From Gemmatimonadota bacterium (GTDB taxonomy: Bacteria > Latescibacterota > UBA2968), in NCBI GenBank assembly GCA_009838845.1, contig VXRD01000126.1, forward strand, positions 62,001-126,000: 64,000 bases of DNA, in the 5' to 3' direction. Positions 50,124 to 60,253 of this stretch are shown in pieces (the stretch's first letter is position 1; each line of letters begins with the position of its first letter). Made by a program: the position numbers and the translations under genes. A model generated the notes under the pieces. The model was not told the origin of the DNA, searched no databases, and saw only the letters and a program-made list of their open reading frames with translations.

Positions 50124-51782
50124 TCAATCCACCAATCCGTTATTTGTGCCACACAGATGAACTTTGACGCCCAATGCTTGCATCATGGCGATTTTTACGG
50201 CCAGCGCGTTGTTGGCGGCCTGTGCTGATTGGGCATAGGCGACCTGGATGTGGTTGGCTTTGTGGCGCGCCATCATCTGGTCGCGGGAGATGCCGTAGGT
50301 GACGGCGTGCATAATGGGCCACTGCGGGGTGGTGGCACGCCAGCGGCGGTCGGTTTCTATTTGTGGGAGTTCGACGACGCCACCGCGGCCAATGTCCATG
50401 TGCAGTTCGCCATTTTGAACAAAGATGCGGCTCCAGACGATTTCGCCGGGTTTACTCACGCCTTTGCAGGTGCCGCCGCCGAGAGGGAAATACATGTTGG
50501 GCTGGCGTTCGGAAGAGGTGCCTTTGTACCCGCCGATATAGTGTGCGGGCGGCGCGCCGCCAGAGATGAGAAAGACCCATACGTAGTCGTCAATGCCATT
50601 TCCCCGATAGTGTTCGCCCCAGCGCAGGTCGTGTAAGGTGTTTTCGGGTGGCTGCTCCAGTGCTCTCCAGATGCGATTGGTGATCAGGCCGTCGAGGCCA
50701 GCGCATTCATCGACTTCGTTGAAATGCGGGAGTGCCTCGCCTTCGTAGAGGATCTGGCCATTGGCGCGCGCTTTGACCGGGGGGCGATCTGCGTTGTTGA
50801 GAATGCCTTCGACCAGATCAGATGCCGGGCACAGGTCTTTGAGGCCCTGTTGATATTGAATGCCAATGGTGGCGCAACCAAAGTCATCGGCAATGCGTAC
50901 GGCGGCAATGTACATTTTGCATTGCATTGCGATCTGGTCGTCGGTGAGTTCATCGGTGGTGTTTGTGCCAGTGACAAAGGTGAGGCCCTTGCCCTCGAGC
51001 CAGGTGCGAACAGCATTTGCTTCTGCATCTGTGATGGTTTGCATTTCTGCCCAGAGTGCAGATTGTGAGAGGCGTTCTTTGAAGACGCCTGTGGGATTGA
51101 GCAAGTGGTCGGGGATGATGGCGTTGAACATGCCCATGCAGCCTTCGTCAAAGACGCCCATAATGGCTTTTTCGCGCTGGAGTTGTTCTGCCAGCGCCTG
51201 TCCGAGTTGCGTTTCGGCTTCGGGCAGGCGGAAGGTGTTGGCGTCGCGTACATGGGAGGTGTCATGGGTGACGCTGCCGCTGGTGAGCCATTCGCGCAGG
51301 CCGCGTTTGAAGAAGTCGTCGGTAAAGTCCAGGCTCCACAGGGTGCTGTATTCAACCCCGGCTTTGGTGAGGGAGCCGTTGAGGTTGAGCATGCCGACGA
51401 GGCCGGGCCATTGTCCAGACCAGTTGGCAAGGGTGAGGATGGGGCCGCGGTGTGAGATCAGTCCGTGAAGTACGTGGTGGCTGTATTGCCAGACGGCTTC
51501 GGCTACGATGAGGGGGGCGTCGGGATGGATGTTTTTGAAGACGGCCATGCCCTCTTTTTGCGATCCGATAAAGCCGTGTTCTTCGTCTTGTTTGTAGGGG
51601 TGTCCGCGGCGGACTTTCCATCCTTCGCGTTGGATTGCGGCTATGATGGTTTTTTCCATTGCTTCTTGTGCGGGCCAGCACATCTGGTTGGCAGATAAGC
51701 GCAGGTCGCCGTTGGCAATGAGTACGACTTCGTTCTTTTCAGGTGCTTCGGGTTCGGCGAGTTCGGGAAGTTGGTAGGCCAT
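50124..51782 (-). CDS. L-fucose/L-arabinose isomerase-like protein
   Basis: This is a 552-residue protein. It has [18 protein letters not shown] in the N-part, [11 protein letters not shown] (about residue 220, a metal-ligand Glu region) and an [23 protein letters not shown]-part. This fits the FucI/AraA C-terminal fold. It starts [17 protein letters not shown]. It heads the isomerase-dehydrogenase-dehydratase set, so it likely interconverts an aldose and ketose, though the sugar is unknown. Confidence 0.75.
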   Translation of the reverse strand: MAYQLPELAEPEAPEKNEVVLIANGDLRLSANQMCWPAQEAMEKTIIAAIQREGWKVRRGHPYKQDEEHGFIGSQKEGMAVFKNIHPDAPLIVAEAVWQYSHHVLHGLISHRGPILTLANWSGQWPGLVGMLNLNGSLTKAGVEYSTLWSLDFTDDFFKRGLREWLTSGSVTHDTSHVRDANTFRLPEAETQLGQALAEQLQREKAIMGVFDEGCMGMFNAIIPDHLLNPTGVFKERLSQSALWAEMQTITDAEANAVRTWLEGKGLTFVTGTNTTDELTDDQIAMQCKMYIAAVRIADDFGCATIGIQYQQGLKDLCPASDLVEGILNNADRPPVKARANGQILYEGEALPHFNEVDECAGLDGLITNRIWRALEQPPENTLHDLRWGEHYRGNGIDDYVWVFLISGGAPPAHYIGGYKGTSSERQPNMYFPLGGGTCKGVSKPGEIVWSRIFVQNGELHMDIGRGGVVELPQIETDRRWRATTPQWPIMHAVTYGISRDQMMARHKANHIQVAYAQSAQAANNALAVKIAMMQALGVKVHLCGTNNGLVD

Positions 51783-51868
51783 TCTGTAACTCCTTATGTG
51801 TATTGTCTGGTGTTGAAAGCAGGGGTAAAATAGCCGATAGAATCTGGAAAGTCAAACGGGCATGACTA

Positions 51869-52654
51869 TTATGCCGATGCGCCGGAGTAGTTTTTTAGGC
51901 CGCGTTTCCAGAACCAGCGCGAGAATGCGATGAGAAAGATACACAGCAGGCCAGATGTGATCATGCTTTCGGGTGTCAGGCGACCTGAGAGTGCTTCCGC
52001 GGGTACTGTGATGGCAAATGCCACGGGTACGAGGAATGTGAGGATATAGCGCAGCCAGTGGGGGTAGATGCCAATGGGCCAGCGGCCGGCTTCGTACATG
52101 CTCTGGAAGATGTGGAGGATGTTTTCGATACGCAAGAACCAGAAGGTGAGGGTGGCGAGCATGAGCCAGAAGCTGTAGATGATGCTGCCTCCCGTACAGA
52201 GGACAAAGGCGAAGGCGAGGGCTTCCCGCGGACCAATATCGAGTCCCCGATAGATCAGCGCGGCGATGAGCACGCCCGCGCCGAGTAGAATATCGGTGAG
52301 CCGCCATACGCGGATTTGCGAGATGCTGGCGAGGAATTGCGCGTCGCACGGTTTGGTGAGGGTGTAGTCGAATAGGCCTCGTAGCACATCGTCCATGAGC
52401 TGGCTCATGCTCGGAGATATGACCATGCCTATCACGCCACCTACAAACATAAATACGCCGAGTAGTGCGAGGATATCAACGGCCTGCCATCCGCCGAGGG
52501 TATCGGTGTGTGAAAATACGATTGCCAGACCCGCGATGGCTGTGCCCAGGCTGAGGAGGGATTGCAGGAGTTGGACGTAGAAGTTCACGCGATAGGCCAT
52601 TTCGTTGAGCAGGCCAATGCGGAAGAAGGTCCATATCAGTTTTAAGTAGTACAT
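51869..52654 (-). CDS. ABC-2 type transporter permease, second subunit
   Basis: This is a protein of about 261 residues with six membrane segments. It starts MYYLKLIWTFFRIGLLNEMAYR, resembling the DUF990/ABC-2 family. I chose ATG 52654, 11 bp after the stop of the other permease; a 39-residue extension would overlap that gene. Together with its neighbours it forms an ATP-driven exporter of unknown substrate. Confidence 0.82.
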   Translation of the reverse strand: MYYLKLIWTFFRIGLLNEMAYRVNFYVQLLQSLLSLGTAIAGLAIVFSHTDTLGGWQAVDILALLGVFMFVGGVIGMVISPSMSQLMDDVLRGLFDYTLTKPCDAQFLASISQIRVWRLTDILLGAGVLIAALIYRGLDIGPREALAFAFVLCTGGSIIYSFWLMLATLTFWFLRIENILHIFQSMYEAGRWPIGIYPHWLRYILTFLVPVAFAITVPAEALSGRLTPESMITSGLLCIFLIAFSRWFWKRGLKNYSGASA

Positions 52655-52665
52655 GGATGAAGTGC

Positions 52666-53469
52666 CTATGATCCAACTGCCGAGTATTTTTTGACGCCTG
52701 ACCGCCAGGTGAGCTGAATTAAGAGAAAACCCGCGAGCAGCCAAACGGCTTGCATGGTGAATCCGTTCCAAATTTGTTCTTGCGAAAGACGACCGAGCAT
52801 GAGTTCGACGGGAAATGCAATAGCCCAGCGAAAGGGGAGCGCGTCGGCGAGGGTCTGGATCGCACCCGGTAGCAGGTCGATGGGTGCGATGCGTCCAGAG
52901 AGAAATAGGCCGAGTGTGAAGTACATCTGATTAATAGCTTCGTTGCGCGTGGTCCAAAAGGCGACGAGGGCGAGGGTCCACTCGATGAAGAATCGCATGA
53001 AGAACGCTATGCCCAATGCGAGTAAAAAGACGGCGAATGTCTGGATGTGAAAGGCGAGATTGGGATCAAAGAGAAGGAAGAGCAATATTGCCGTGGGAAA
53101 AATGATGACTGCGGTCATGACTTTGTACGCGATGTTCTCGGCAATGTCCGCGTGTATGGGGTGTATGGGTTTGAGCAAGAAGTTGGAGAGTTCGCCCTGG
53201 CGAATGCGAAAGTCGTATATGTGCATGATCCAGGAAAATGTGAATTGGTTGACGAGCATGAGGACGATGTAATAAGCGGCAAAGTCGGCAGGTGAATAGG
53301 ATCCCACGCTGCCCCCGCGTGCGTGGGCGACTGTCGTCCATACGGTGAGGTAGATGATGGGTTCGAGAATGCGGCCGATCATCCATATCGCCATGGCGGC
53401 GCGGTATTGGAACTGTTCGAGTAATGAGGTCTTAAAAAAGGCCCAGTAGATGGCGGTATAATGTTTCAA
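52666..53469 (-). CDS. ABC-2 type transporter permease, first subunit
   Basis: This is a 267-residue protein with six membrane segments. It starts MKHYTAIYWAFFKTSLLEQFQYR and includes LLKPIHPIHADIAENI, typical of DUF990-like ABC-2 permeases. Translation starts at TTG 53469, overlapping the TGA stop of the ATPase gene (TTGA), which implies coupling. Confidence 0.84.
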   Translation of the reverse strand: MKHYTAIYWAFFKTSLLEQFQYRAAMAIWMIGRILEPIIYLTVWTTVAHARGGSVGSYSPADFAAYYIVLMLVNQFTFSWIMHIYDFRIRQGELSNFLLKPIHPIHADIAENIAYKVMTAVIIFPTAILLFLLFDPNLAFHIQTFAVFLLALGIAFFMRFFIEWTLALVAFWTTRNEAINQMYFTLGLFLSGRIAPIDLLPGAIQTLADALPFRWAIAFPVELMLGRLSQEQIWNGFTMQAVWLLAGFLLIQLTWRSGVKKYSAVGS

Positions 53470-54440
53470 TTTGAAAACACCTGTTCGATGACTTCCTCTA
53501 TGGGTGGATCTTCAACGGTGAGGTCGATGACGGGCAGATTGGCGAGCAATTTTCCGGTGACATCGGCGGTTTTTGCTTTTGGTACGCGCAGGGTTACGCT
53601 GTTGCCCTCGGCGGTGACGACTTCGCCGTAGGAAGAGAGGTCGGCGCGTTCGGTTTCGAGATCAACTACTATGGTTTTGTGAGGTGAAAAGCGTTCGATG
53701 AGCGCGCTCAAATCGCCGTCGAAGAGCAGTTCGCCGTGGTGAATGACAATGACGCGCTTGCACAGGGCTTCGACATCGGCCATGTAATGCGAGGTGAGCA
53801 ATACGGTGGCACTGTGGCGGCGGTTGTATTCGCCCAGGAAGGCGCGGATGCGGCGCTGCATGGTGACGTCGAGGCCAATGGTGGGTTCGTCGAGGAAGAG
53901 AATCTTTGGGCGGTGGAGCAGGGCTGCGGCGATTTCGCATTTCATTCGTTCGCCCAATGAGAGATTGCGCACGGGTTTGGAAAGCAGATCGCTCAGGTCG
54001 AGTAAGGCGCTGAGTTCGTCGAGGGTTTTGTTGTATTCGCCGTGAGAAATGCGATAGATTGCGCGGTTGCGTTCAAAAGAATCGGCTACGGGGATGTCCC
54101 ACATGAGCTGGTTGCGCTGGCCCATGACGAGGGTGATGCGGTTGAGGAAATTTTTGTGGCGCGCATAAGGCGTGTGTCCAATGACTGAGATTTCGCCGGC
54201 TGTGGGGTGGAGCAAGCCGGAGAGCATTTTGAGGGTGGTGGTTTTGCCGGCGCCATTGGGTCCCAAGAATCCGACGATTTCGCCTGGGGCAACGTCAAAG
54301 GAGATATTTTTTACAGCTTCGACGTCGCGTGTGGTGCGCGAGACAAGGCTTTTGATCGCTGCGCCCAATCCGGGTTCTCGCTGGGGCACTTCATAAGTTT
54401 TTCGGAGATTTTGAACGGCGATGTCGGGGGTGTTGGACAT
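53466..54440 (-). CDS. ABC-2 transporter ATP-binding protein
   Basis: This 324-residue ATPase has Walker A GPNGAGKTTT, a signature variant LSLGERMKCEIAAALL and Walker B KILFLDEPTIGLD. A DrrA/NatA-like C-terminal extension (about 230-324) follows. The signature reads LSLGE instead of LSGGQ, as in many NatA-type proteins. It heads the three-gene exporter operon. The start ATG has no strong ribosome site. Confidence 0.9.
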   Translation of the reverse strand: MSNTPDIAVQNLRKTYEVPQREPGLGAAIKSLVSRTTRDVEAVKNISFDVAPGEIVGFLGPNGAGKTTTLKMLSGLLHPTAGEISVIGHTPYARHKNFLNRITLVMGQRNQLMWDIPVADSFERNRAIYRISHGEYNKTLDELSALLDLSDLLSKPVRNLSLGERMKCEIAAALLHRPKILFLDEPTIGLDVTMQRRIRAFLGEYNRRHSATVLLTSHYMADVEALCKRVIVIHHGELLFDGDLSALIERFSPHKTIVVDLETERADLSSYGEVVTAEGNSVTLRVPKAKTADVTGKLLANLPVIDLTVEDPPIEEVIEQVFSN

Positions 54441-54472
54441 GGGCGAAAGATATGGGATTGGATAAATGTCTC

Positions 54473-54492
54473 ACACAAAGACACAAAGACAC
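54473..54492 (+). repeat. Short octamer repeat (ACACAAAG x2.5)
   Basis: Two ACACAAAG units plus ACAC lie in the spacer upstream of the ABC-2 ATPase gene. The unit length matches the octamers of the larger elements at 6252 and 39659, but the sequence is different. Confidence 0.5.
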
Positions 54493-54554
54493 GGGGATAC
54501 GAGTGGCGAGGGTGTTATTTGTGAGGCGAAAGGTAATATGTGTTTGAGAAGATG

Positions 54555-55856
54555 TCAACTTTGGGGACTGGGAGATTGATGGAGATAAAATTGGGTGCCC
54601 CACTTGTCGAGGTGGTCTGTCCAGAGGAGGCAGCCTCCGCTGATGAGACAGCCGCCGTTTTCGATGTGATCGAGTACCGCGGCTCTCATGCTGCTGTCGC
54701 GCGGGGCTGTGGAGAGGTCGTGGACATAGGGACCGAAGATGCGATCGAGGCTGCTGTATTTGCTGCGCGAGTTGAGTGGGAAGAGATAACATTCGCGCTG
54801 GAAGCGAGCGATGTTGGAATTTTTGGAGAGTAAGTTCTGGTACGTGGGGTCGAGGAACCAGGATGTGCAACAGATCGCTTTGAAGGGACGGTCGGGGAAG
54901 TGTTTGGGGAAGAATTTGGCGACCTGACGGAGGGAGTCGCCGCAATTTTCAAATGCCATTGGTCCGTCTTCGGGGATGTGAATTTCGAGGATGGGATCGC
55001 CTTCAGTGAGGACGCAATTCCAGTGAGCGCGAGGGAGGCCGACCGGCTGGCGTTGTGCGTGGCCGTTGGGGTGTATGGGATTGCCGATGATATGGGTCGA
55101 GGTTTCGGTGCGTTCAGATGTCCAGGCTTGTGGGTCTTCCCGTTCGCCCGCGCCGTTGAAGTTGCCGTCGGTGCGAAATTCCAATCCGGATTCGCACAGG
55201 AGACACAGATGTGTAGAGGTGCGATGGCGGTACGCGCGCATTTTCTGGCGAAAGGGTCCGATTTTGTATTGCAGGCGTCCTACGCGATAGAGGTCGCCGT
55301 TGAGATGGCCGAGCAGCCAGGGCAAGATGCGCGTGCATAGCCCCCAGGTGCCGGGTTCGCCCGGGTGGAAGAAACGATCGTTTTTGAAAATGCCGATGTC
55401 GTGGTATTGTTGCGCCCAGACGTACGTGTCGCGGCAGGTGAGGCGGGTGATGTGTTCGGGTATGTCGCGCGATTGGTGGTAGGTGCGGAGTTGTGGTATG
55501 CCCGAGAGCGCGATGAGGAGATAAAAGGCACCGCCGTAATTGCCGAGTACGGGGGCGAGGAGGGGCCAGTCGCGGGTTGCCGAGTTCTGGGTGCTTTTGT
55601 CGATGAAGAGCAGGCGATGGGCATGCCAGGCCATGTGCGCGAGGTCGGGATCGGCGGCGATTTGTTTGGCGGCGCGGATTGCGAAGTTTATGGCGTTGGG
55701 CGGAAGATTTGCCCAGTCGCCGTTTTCGCGGATGGCTTCGGGCTGAAGAAAGGGGAGGTTGCCGGGGAATGTTGCGGCGGATTTTTCCCAATGGATGTCG
55801 AGGCCAGTATTTCTTAGAAGGGAGATGAGTTTGGGAGGCATTCGGGGTAGAATCAT
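54555..55856 (-). CDS. Acyltransferase-like protein (DUF5596/NAT_N-GNAT_C type)
   Basis: This is a protein of about 433 residues. Recognisable parts are TYHQSRDIPEHITRLTCRDTYVW (about 125-148, in pieces), HLNGDLYRVGRLQYKIG (about 210) and a C-part with ILEIHIPEDGPMAFENCGDSLRQV and FKAICCTSWFLDPTYQNLL. This layout fits the NAT_N plus GNAT_C acyltransferase-domain proteins found in environmental bacteria. The acyl donor and acceptor are unknown. I chose ATG 55856 over TTG 55859. It lies 9 bp after the DUF4926 gene. Confidence 0.7.
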   Translation of the reverse strand: MILPRMPPKLISLLRNTGLDIHWEKSAATFPGNLPFLQPEAIRENGDWANLPPNAINFAIRAAKQIAADPDLAHMAWHAHRLLFIDKSTQNSATRDWPLLAPVLGNYGGAFYLLIALSGIPQLRTYHQSRDIPEHITRLTCRDTYVWAQQYHDIGIFKNDRFFHPGEPGTWGLCTRILPWLLGHLNGDLYRVGRLQYKIGPFRQKMRAYRHRTSTHLCLLCESGLEFRTDGNFNGAGEREDPQAWTSERTETSTHIIGNPIHPNGHAQRQPVGLPRAHWNCVLTEGDPILEIHIPEDGPMAFENCGDSLRQVAKFFPKHFPDRPFKAICCTSWFLDPTYQNLLSKNSNIARFQRECYLFPLNSRSKYSSLDRIFGPYVHDLSTAPRDSSMRAAVLDHIENGGCLISGGCLLWTDHLDKWGTQFYLHQSPSPQS

Positions 55857-55865
55857 CAAGAGAGT

Positions 55866-56099
55866 TTAAGTATTCAGCAACCGTGCGTGAGCGACTTCTC
55901 GGCTACCAGTTGGACGTATCTCATCAGCCATCAATGTTGTGACGCCAATGGTTTTTCCATCCAATGTGAGAAATTCTACCTCATAACCTCGACCTGCTTG
56001 ATGTACAAGTACAACAGTTCCTATATCGCCCAGGCAAAGGCCAAATTCTTTCAAATTACGCATTAAAATAATCTGATCGTTTTCTTGTATGGTTTTCAT
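55866..56099 (-). CDS. DUF4926 family small protein
   Basis: This is a 77-residue protein starting MKTIQENDQIILMRNL and containing LCLGDIGTVVLVH and YEVEFLTLDGKTIGVTTL, the DUF4926 pattern (SH3-like small beta barrel). I chose ATG 56099 with GAGGAT upstream; an upstream extension is unlikely because it crosses the -10 of the promoter. DUF4926 members often occur beside toxin-type genes, but none is obvious here. Confidence 0.72.
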   Translation of the reverse strand: MKTIQENDQIILMRNLKEFGLCLGDIGTVVLVHQAGRGYEVEFLTLDGKTIGVTTLMADEIRPTGSREVAHARLLNT

Positions 56100-56127
56100 A
56101 GCTATCCTCAAATTACATTTACTGTAA

Positions 56128-56156
56128 AATATATCCTTCAAATCACTCAAAGACAA
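56128..56156 (-). promoter_or_regulatory. Sigma70-like promoter for the DUF4926/acyltransferase pair
   Basis: On the minus strand TTGTCT and TATATT are separated by 17 bases, about 30 bp before the DUF4926 start codon. Confidence 0.5.
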
Positions 56157-56273
56157 GCTTCAATGTTTGGATGACGGTGTTAGTGATTAAATTTCATTTG
56201 GAAATTAACATGCGACATCTTAATTTTCAAGAACTTTGGTCCATTCGGGCACCGATTTTTTTCTTTTTTTACT

Positions 56274-58028
56274 TTGGGAATCCTCTTGGAACGCGTCCCT
56301 CTCAGGCATTATGCCACCCTCCTGATACACTATCTTCGCCCCCATTGGAAGCGCGTTGTTTTTCTCGGCGTTTTCATGTTCACTGGCATTGGTCTCAATC
56401 TGCTCAATCCCCAAATCGTCCGATATTTTATTGATACAGCGCAGGCAGATGGTGCTGTCCAAAATCTGATATGGGCGGGTATTGCGTTTCTCGCTATTGG
56501 CATTATTCGCCAGGGTGTGCAAATTGTGAGTTCTTATTTGGGGCAGGACGTGGGCTGGCGCGCGACGAATCAGATGCGGAATACGCTCGCGCACCACTGC
56601 CTCAATCTCGATATGGGCTTTCACCACGCGCATACGCCGGGCGAGATGATCGAGCGCGTTGACGGCGATACGACGGCGCTTTCCAATTTTTTTTCGCAAT
56701 TTGTCATTCATGTTATTGGAAGCTCATTTTTTCTTTTGGGCGTCCTCATTCTCGTCTTTCGCGAAGATTGGCGCGTGGGCGCAGCGCTGACGGCTTTTTC
56801 GATTCTCGCTTTTATTGTTTTTAATCTCACGCGCAATATTGCTGTGCCCATTTATACGGCTGAACGCGAAAGTTATGCGCGTCTTTACGGTTTTATCGAA
56901 GAGCGATTGCTCGGCCTTGAAGACATCCGCACAAATGGTGCAGGCGACTACACTGTGAATCGGTTTTACGGGGTCAATAACGGCGTTTTTGCCCGCGTGA
57001 AGAAATCCGAAATTATGAGCGAAGGATTGCGTGCGATTACCGGCATTATGTTCGCGCTCGGTTACGCGCTTGCAATGGGCATGGGTATCTGGCTTTATCG
57101 GGAGGGTACGTTTACAATTGGCGCGGTCTTTCTCATTTTTCACTACACGTCGATGTTGCGCGAACCGCTTTTTCAAATTAGCCAGCAAATCAACGATTTG
57201 CAACGTGCCACTGCCGGGCTTAAACGCATTGAAGAACTCCACCGCATCCAGACCAGCATTCGGGATGGGAATGAAAAATTATCTGCTGGTTATTCTTTGG
57301 GTATCGCGTTTGAGAATGTCCATTTTGCGTATAACCCCGGCGATCCGGTTTTGCAGAATATTTCCTTTTCTCTCGATCCGGGCAAAACCCTCGGCTTGTT
57401 GGGGCGCACGGGCAGTGGCAAGACCACGATTACCCGCTTGCTTTTTCGCTTTTACGATATTCAACGCGGACAAATTCGCATTGGAGACCAAAATATCCGG
57501 GATATTTTGCTCGACGATTTGCGGCAGCACGTTGGTCTCGTTACGCAGGATGTACAACTTTTCAATGCCAGTGTGCGCGATAATCTCACCCTTTTTAAGC
57601 CCGATGTTTCGGATAAGAAAATCGTCGCTATACTCGATGAACTCGGCCTTGGTGCATGGTATGCGTCCTTGTCCGGGGGGTTGGATACCGAACTCGTCTC
57701 GGGCAGTCTCTCGGCTGGCGAAGCCCAGTTGCTCGCCTTTGCCCGCGTTTTCCTCAAGGATCCCGGTCTGGTCATTCTGGACGAGCCTTCATCGCGGCTC
57801 GATCCCGCGACCGAGCAGAATATCAATTTTGCGGTGGAACGCCTGTTGCAAAATCGCACGGGTATTATTATCGCGCATCGCCTTGAGACTGTAGAGCGCG
57901 TGGATAATATCCTCATTCTCGACGACGGGCAGGTGCGAGAATTTGGCCTTCGCAAAGATCTCGTCGCAGATTCAAATTCGCAGTTTTCACGCTTGCTCAA
58001 TACAGGTCTGGAGGAACTTATCGCATGA
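56274..58028 (+). CDS. ABC exporter half-transporter A (consensus Walker B, degenerate signature)
   Basis: This 584-residue protein has six membrane helices (about 25-300) and an ATPase domain. Walker A is GRTGSGKTT (377-385), Walker B ends in catalytic Glu504 (VILDEP), and the H-loop His is His535. The signature reads LSAGE (479-483) instead of LSGGQ. Start is TTG 56274, or TTG 56286 which has GGGA upstream. Its stop overlaps the start of partner B (ATGA). It likely exports lipids, peptides or drugs as a heterodimer. Confidence 0.87.
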   Translation: MGILLERVPLRHYATLLIHYLRPHWKRVVFLGVFMFTGIGLNLLNPQIVRYFIDTAQADGAVQNLIWAGIAFLAIGIIRQGVQIVSSYLGQDVGWRATNQMRNTLAHHCLNLDMGFHHAHTPGEMIERVDGDTTALSNFFSQFVIHVIGSSFFLLGVLILVFREDWRVGAALTAFSILAFIVFNLTRNIAVPIYTAERESYARLYGFIEERLLGLEDIRTNGAGDYTVNRFYGVNNGVFARVKKSEIMSEGLRAITGIMFALGYALAMGMGIWLYREGTFTIGAVFLIFHYTSMLREPLFQISQQINDLQRATAGLKRIEELHRIQTSIRDGNEKLSAGYSLGIAFENVHFAYNPGDPVLQNISFSLDPGKTLGLLGRTGSGKTTITRLLFRFYDIQRGQIRIGDQNIRDILLDDLRQHVGLVTQDVQLFNASVRDNLTLFKPDVSDKKIVAILDELGLGAWYASLSGGLDTELVSGSLSAGEAQLLAFARVFLKDPGLVILDEPSSRLDPATEQNINFAVERLLQNRTGIIIAHRLETVERVDNILILDDGQVREFGLRKDLVADSNSQFSRLLNTGLEELIA

Positions 58029-59773
58029 CGATGGGGCAAACGACATGGCGGCTGCTCAAGTTCCGTCCCGGACTTTTTTTGACTACGATATTTTTTCGCG
58101 GTATTGACGACATCGCGCCCTTTCTCGCGGGCGTTATTATGAAGGGCTTTTTTGACGCGCTCACCGGTCAGGCCGAGGCGGGGTTCACTGCCTGGTCGCT
58201 TGTCGCGCTTTTTGTCGCTGTTGAGATTGGCGACCGCATCGCCCTTCTCGGTTCGGCTTTTGCATGGCCGCGCTGGTGGTATGCAATTGAAACGCTTTTG
58301 CGGAAAAATCTTATGACTGCTATTCTCGAAGTTCGAGATCCGGGAAAGATTTCCACCGCCTCTGGCGAGGTGACCAACCGATTTCGGGATGATGTGTTGG
58401 GCATTATTCAATACCTCAATCGGTATATCCACATGTGGGGCAATCTCGTATTTGCTGTGCTCGCCATTTTTTATATGTCGAGAATCGATCCCTATATCAC
58501 TTTTATCACGATTATGCCGGCGATAGGTGTGGTTATTGTTGTGGATTTTGCCCGCAACTATATTCACAAATACCGCACCGCGCAGCGCGTTGCAACCGAG
58601 CGATCTACCAATTTTATCAACGAGATGTTTCAATCTATCCTCGCTGTCAAAGTTGCTACCACACAAGCCCATGTGATTGACCATTTTCGACGGCTCAATG
58701 ATGCGCGCCGCATATCTACTCTTATCGACAATCTTTTCACTCAAATTCTGAGTTCGATCAATTTCAACCTGGGGCATATTGCCACGGGTGTTATCCTGAT
58801 TCTCGTGGCTGAAAAAATGAAGTCGGGCGTGTTCACGGTTGGCGATATGGCTCTTTTTGCCACTTATGTCGGTCAGGTTGCCCGAAGTGGTTCTTTGCTC
58901 GGGACCATTCTCACCAATCACAAGCGCGCCGAAGTTTCTTATTTTCGGATGGCTTATACTATTGAAGATATTCCCCGCGAACGCATCTCTCAACACACGG
59001 ATGTTTATCTCAATGTAGAACCCGATGAACTGGCGTTGCCGTCCCGTGCGGAATCGGACAGGCTCAACTCACTCACCATTCGCAATATGACTTATATTTA
59101 TCCCAAATCCACAAATGGTGTTTACGATATTGACCTGGTCATTCCCGCTGGATCGTTTACGGTTATTACGGGGCAAATCGGATCGGGCAAGACCACGCTT
59201 ATCCGCGCGCTTATGGGTGTTCTTCCGCTTGTGAATGGGGATATTTACTGGAATGGTGAGAAGGTTGCGGATCCCAAAATTTTTTTTACGCCTCCGCGCT
59301 GTGCTTATACGCCGCAGATTCCACACCTTTTTAGCGAGTCTCTGCGCGATAATATTCTTTTGGGGGTGCCCGATGATCGAGCACTCGAACACGCGCTTTA
59401 CAATGGTGTTATGGAGACCGATATTTCCACCCTTGAAAACGGTCTGGATACGATTGTTGGGCCGCGCGGTGTCAAACTTTCAGGCGGTCAAATTCAGCGC
59501 ACTGCTGCCGCGCGCATGTTTATTCGCGATCCCGAACTTCTGGTTTTTGACGATTTGTCTTCTGCGCTGGATGTGGAAACCGAGCGCGTTCTCTGGCGGC
59601 GCGTTTTTGAACACCGCAGGGCTACCTGTCTCGTGGTTTCTCATCGCCGCCCCGCGCTTCGCCGCGCAGATCAAATTGTCGTTCTGAAAAATGGTCGTGT
59701 CGAGGGCATGGGGACGCTGGACGAGTTGCTCGAGTCGAGTGAGGAGATGCGGCAGTTGTGGGATCAGCGGTGA
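58025..59773 (+). CDS. ABC exporter half-transporter B (consensus signature, Asp at catalytic Glu position)
   Basis: This 582-residue partner has six membrane helices. Walker A is GQIGSGKTT (383-391), the signature LSGGQ is intact (485-489), but Walker B ends LVFDD (to residue 510) with Asp510 at the catalytic Glu position. The H-loop His540 is present. Combined with partner A, one composite ATP site is canonical and the other degenerate, as in BmrCD or TM287/288. ATG 58025 overlaps the stop of the upstream gene by 4 bp. Confidence 0.87.
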   Translation: MTMGQTTWRLLKFRPGLFLTTIFFRGIDDIAPFLAGVIMKGFFDALTGQAEAGFTAWSLVALFVAVEIGDRIALLGSAFAWPRWWYAIETLLRKNLMTAILEVRDPGKISTASGEVTNRFRDDVLGIIQYLNRYIHMWGNLVFAVLAIFYMSRIDPYITFITIMPAIGVVIVVDFARNYIHKYRTAQRVATERSTNFINEMFQSILAVKVATTQAHVIDHFRRLNDARRISTLIDNLFTQILSSINFNLGHIATGVILILVAEKMKSGVFTVGDMALFATYVGQVARSGSLLGTILTNHKRAEVSYFRMAYTIEDIPRERISQHTDVYLNVEPDELALPSRAESDRLNSLTIRNMTYIYPKSTNGVYDIDLVIPAGSFTVITGQIGSGKTTLIRALMGVLPLVNGDIYWNGEKVADPKIFFTPPRCAYTPQIPHLFSESLRDNILLGVPDDRALEHALYNGVMETDISTLENGLDTIVGPRGVKLSGGQIQRTAAARMFIRDPELLVFDDLSSALDVETERVLWRRVFEHRRATCLVVSHRRPALRRADQIVVLKNGRVEGMGTLDELLESSEEMRQLWDQR

Positions 59774-59814
59774 TGAGGTCAGGCAGGTTACACTTCAACA
59801 GGAGGAATACCATT

Positions 59815-60234
59815 ATGGCTACTACACTTGTTCATATTGGCGTGCGCGCCACAGATATCGATGAGACTATCCGCTTCTGGCGAGATGGTCTGGGTTTGCG
59901 TCTCGTTCAGAATCGAGGTCAATCCTACGATCTTACCGATGGGTATCACAATTTCCGCCTCTTTCAGCATAATGGGCCTTCCCGCCCAGAGCATGTCAGC
60001 GGGATGCTGGATTATCTGCATATTGGCATTCGGGTTCCCGACCTGGAGGCTGCGGCTCGGCGTTTGACGGATATGGGTTACGAGATTTTTTCCGATGGTC
60101 TGGGCGGTAAAGAGCCCTTGGCTCCGGATAAGCTCGAGGAGGGTGCGTTCAAAGTAGAGGATCCCGATGGTATTACTGTGGATATTACTTCAAGCGACGA
60201 TCAGTGGCCGGGTACGGGTCTACCTGCAGGGTGA
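59815..60234 (+). CDS. VOC/glyoxalase-fold protein
   Basis: This 139-residue protein starts MATTLVHIGVRATDIDETI, the glyoxalase/VOC opener, with a His ligand candidate at His7. The second half (LDYLHIGIRVPDLEAA, DPDGITVDIT) gives a second His and a terminal acidic residue. AGGAGG precedes ATG 59815. It heads a five-gene set on the plus strand. These metalloproteins can be lyases, isomerases or dioxygenases; the reaction is not determinable. Confidence 0.83.
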   Translation: MATTLVHIGVRATDIDETIRFWRDGLGLRLVQNRGQSYDLTDGYHNFRLFQHNGPSRPEHVSGMLDYLHIGIRVPDLEAAARRLTDMGYEIFSDGLGGKEPLAPDKLEEGAFKVEDPDGITVDITSSDDQWPGTGLPAG

Positions 60235-60253
60235 GTTGAATAAGGAGTTCTCT

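Noticed and set aside
57461-58996. 511-codon open frame on the minus strand
   Set aside because: It lies across the two ABC exporter genes, which have complete motifs; its translation has no recognisable fold.
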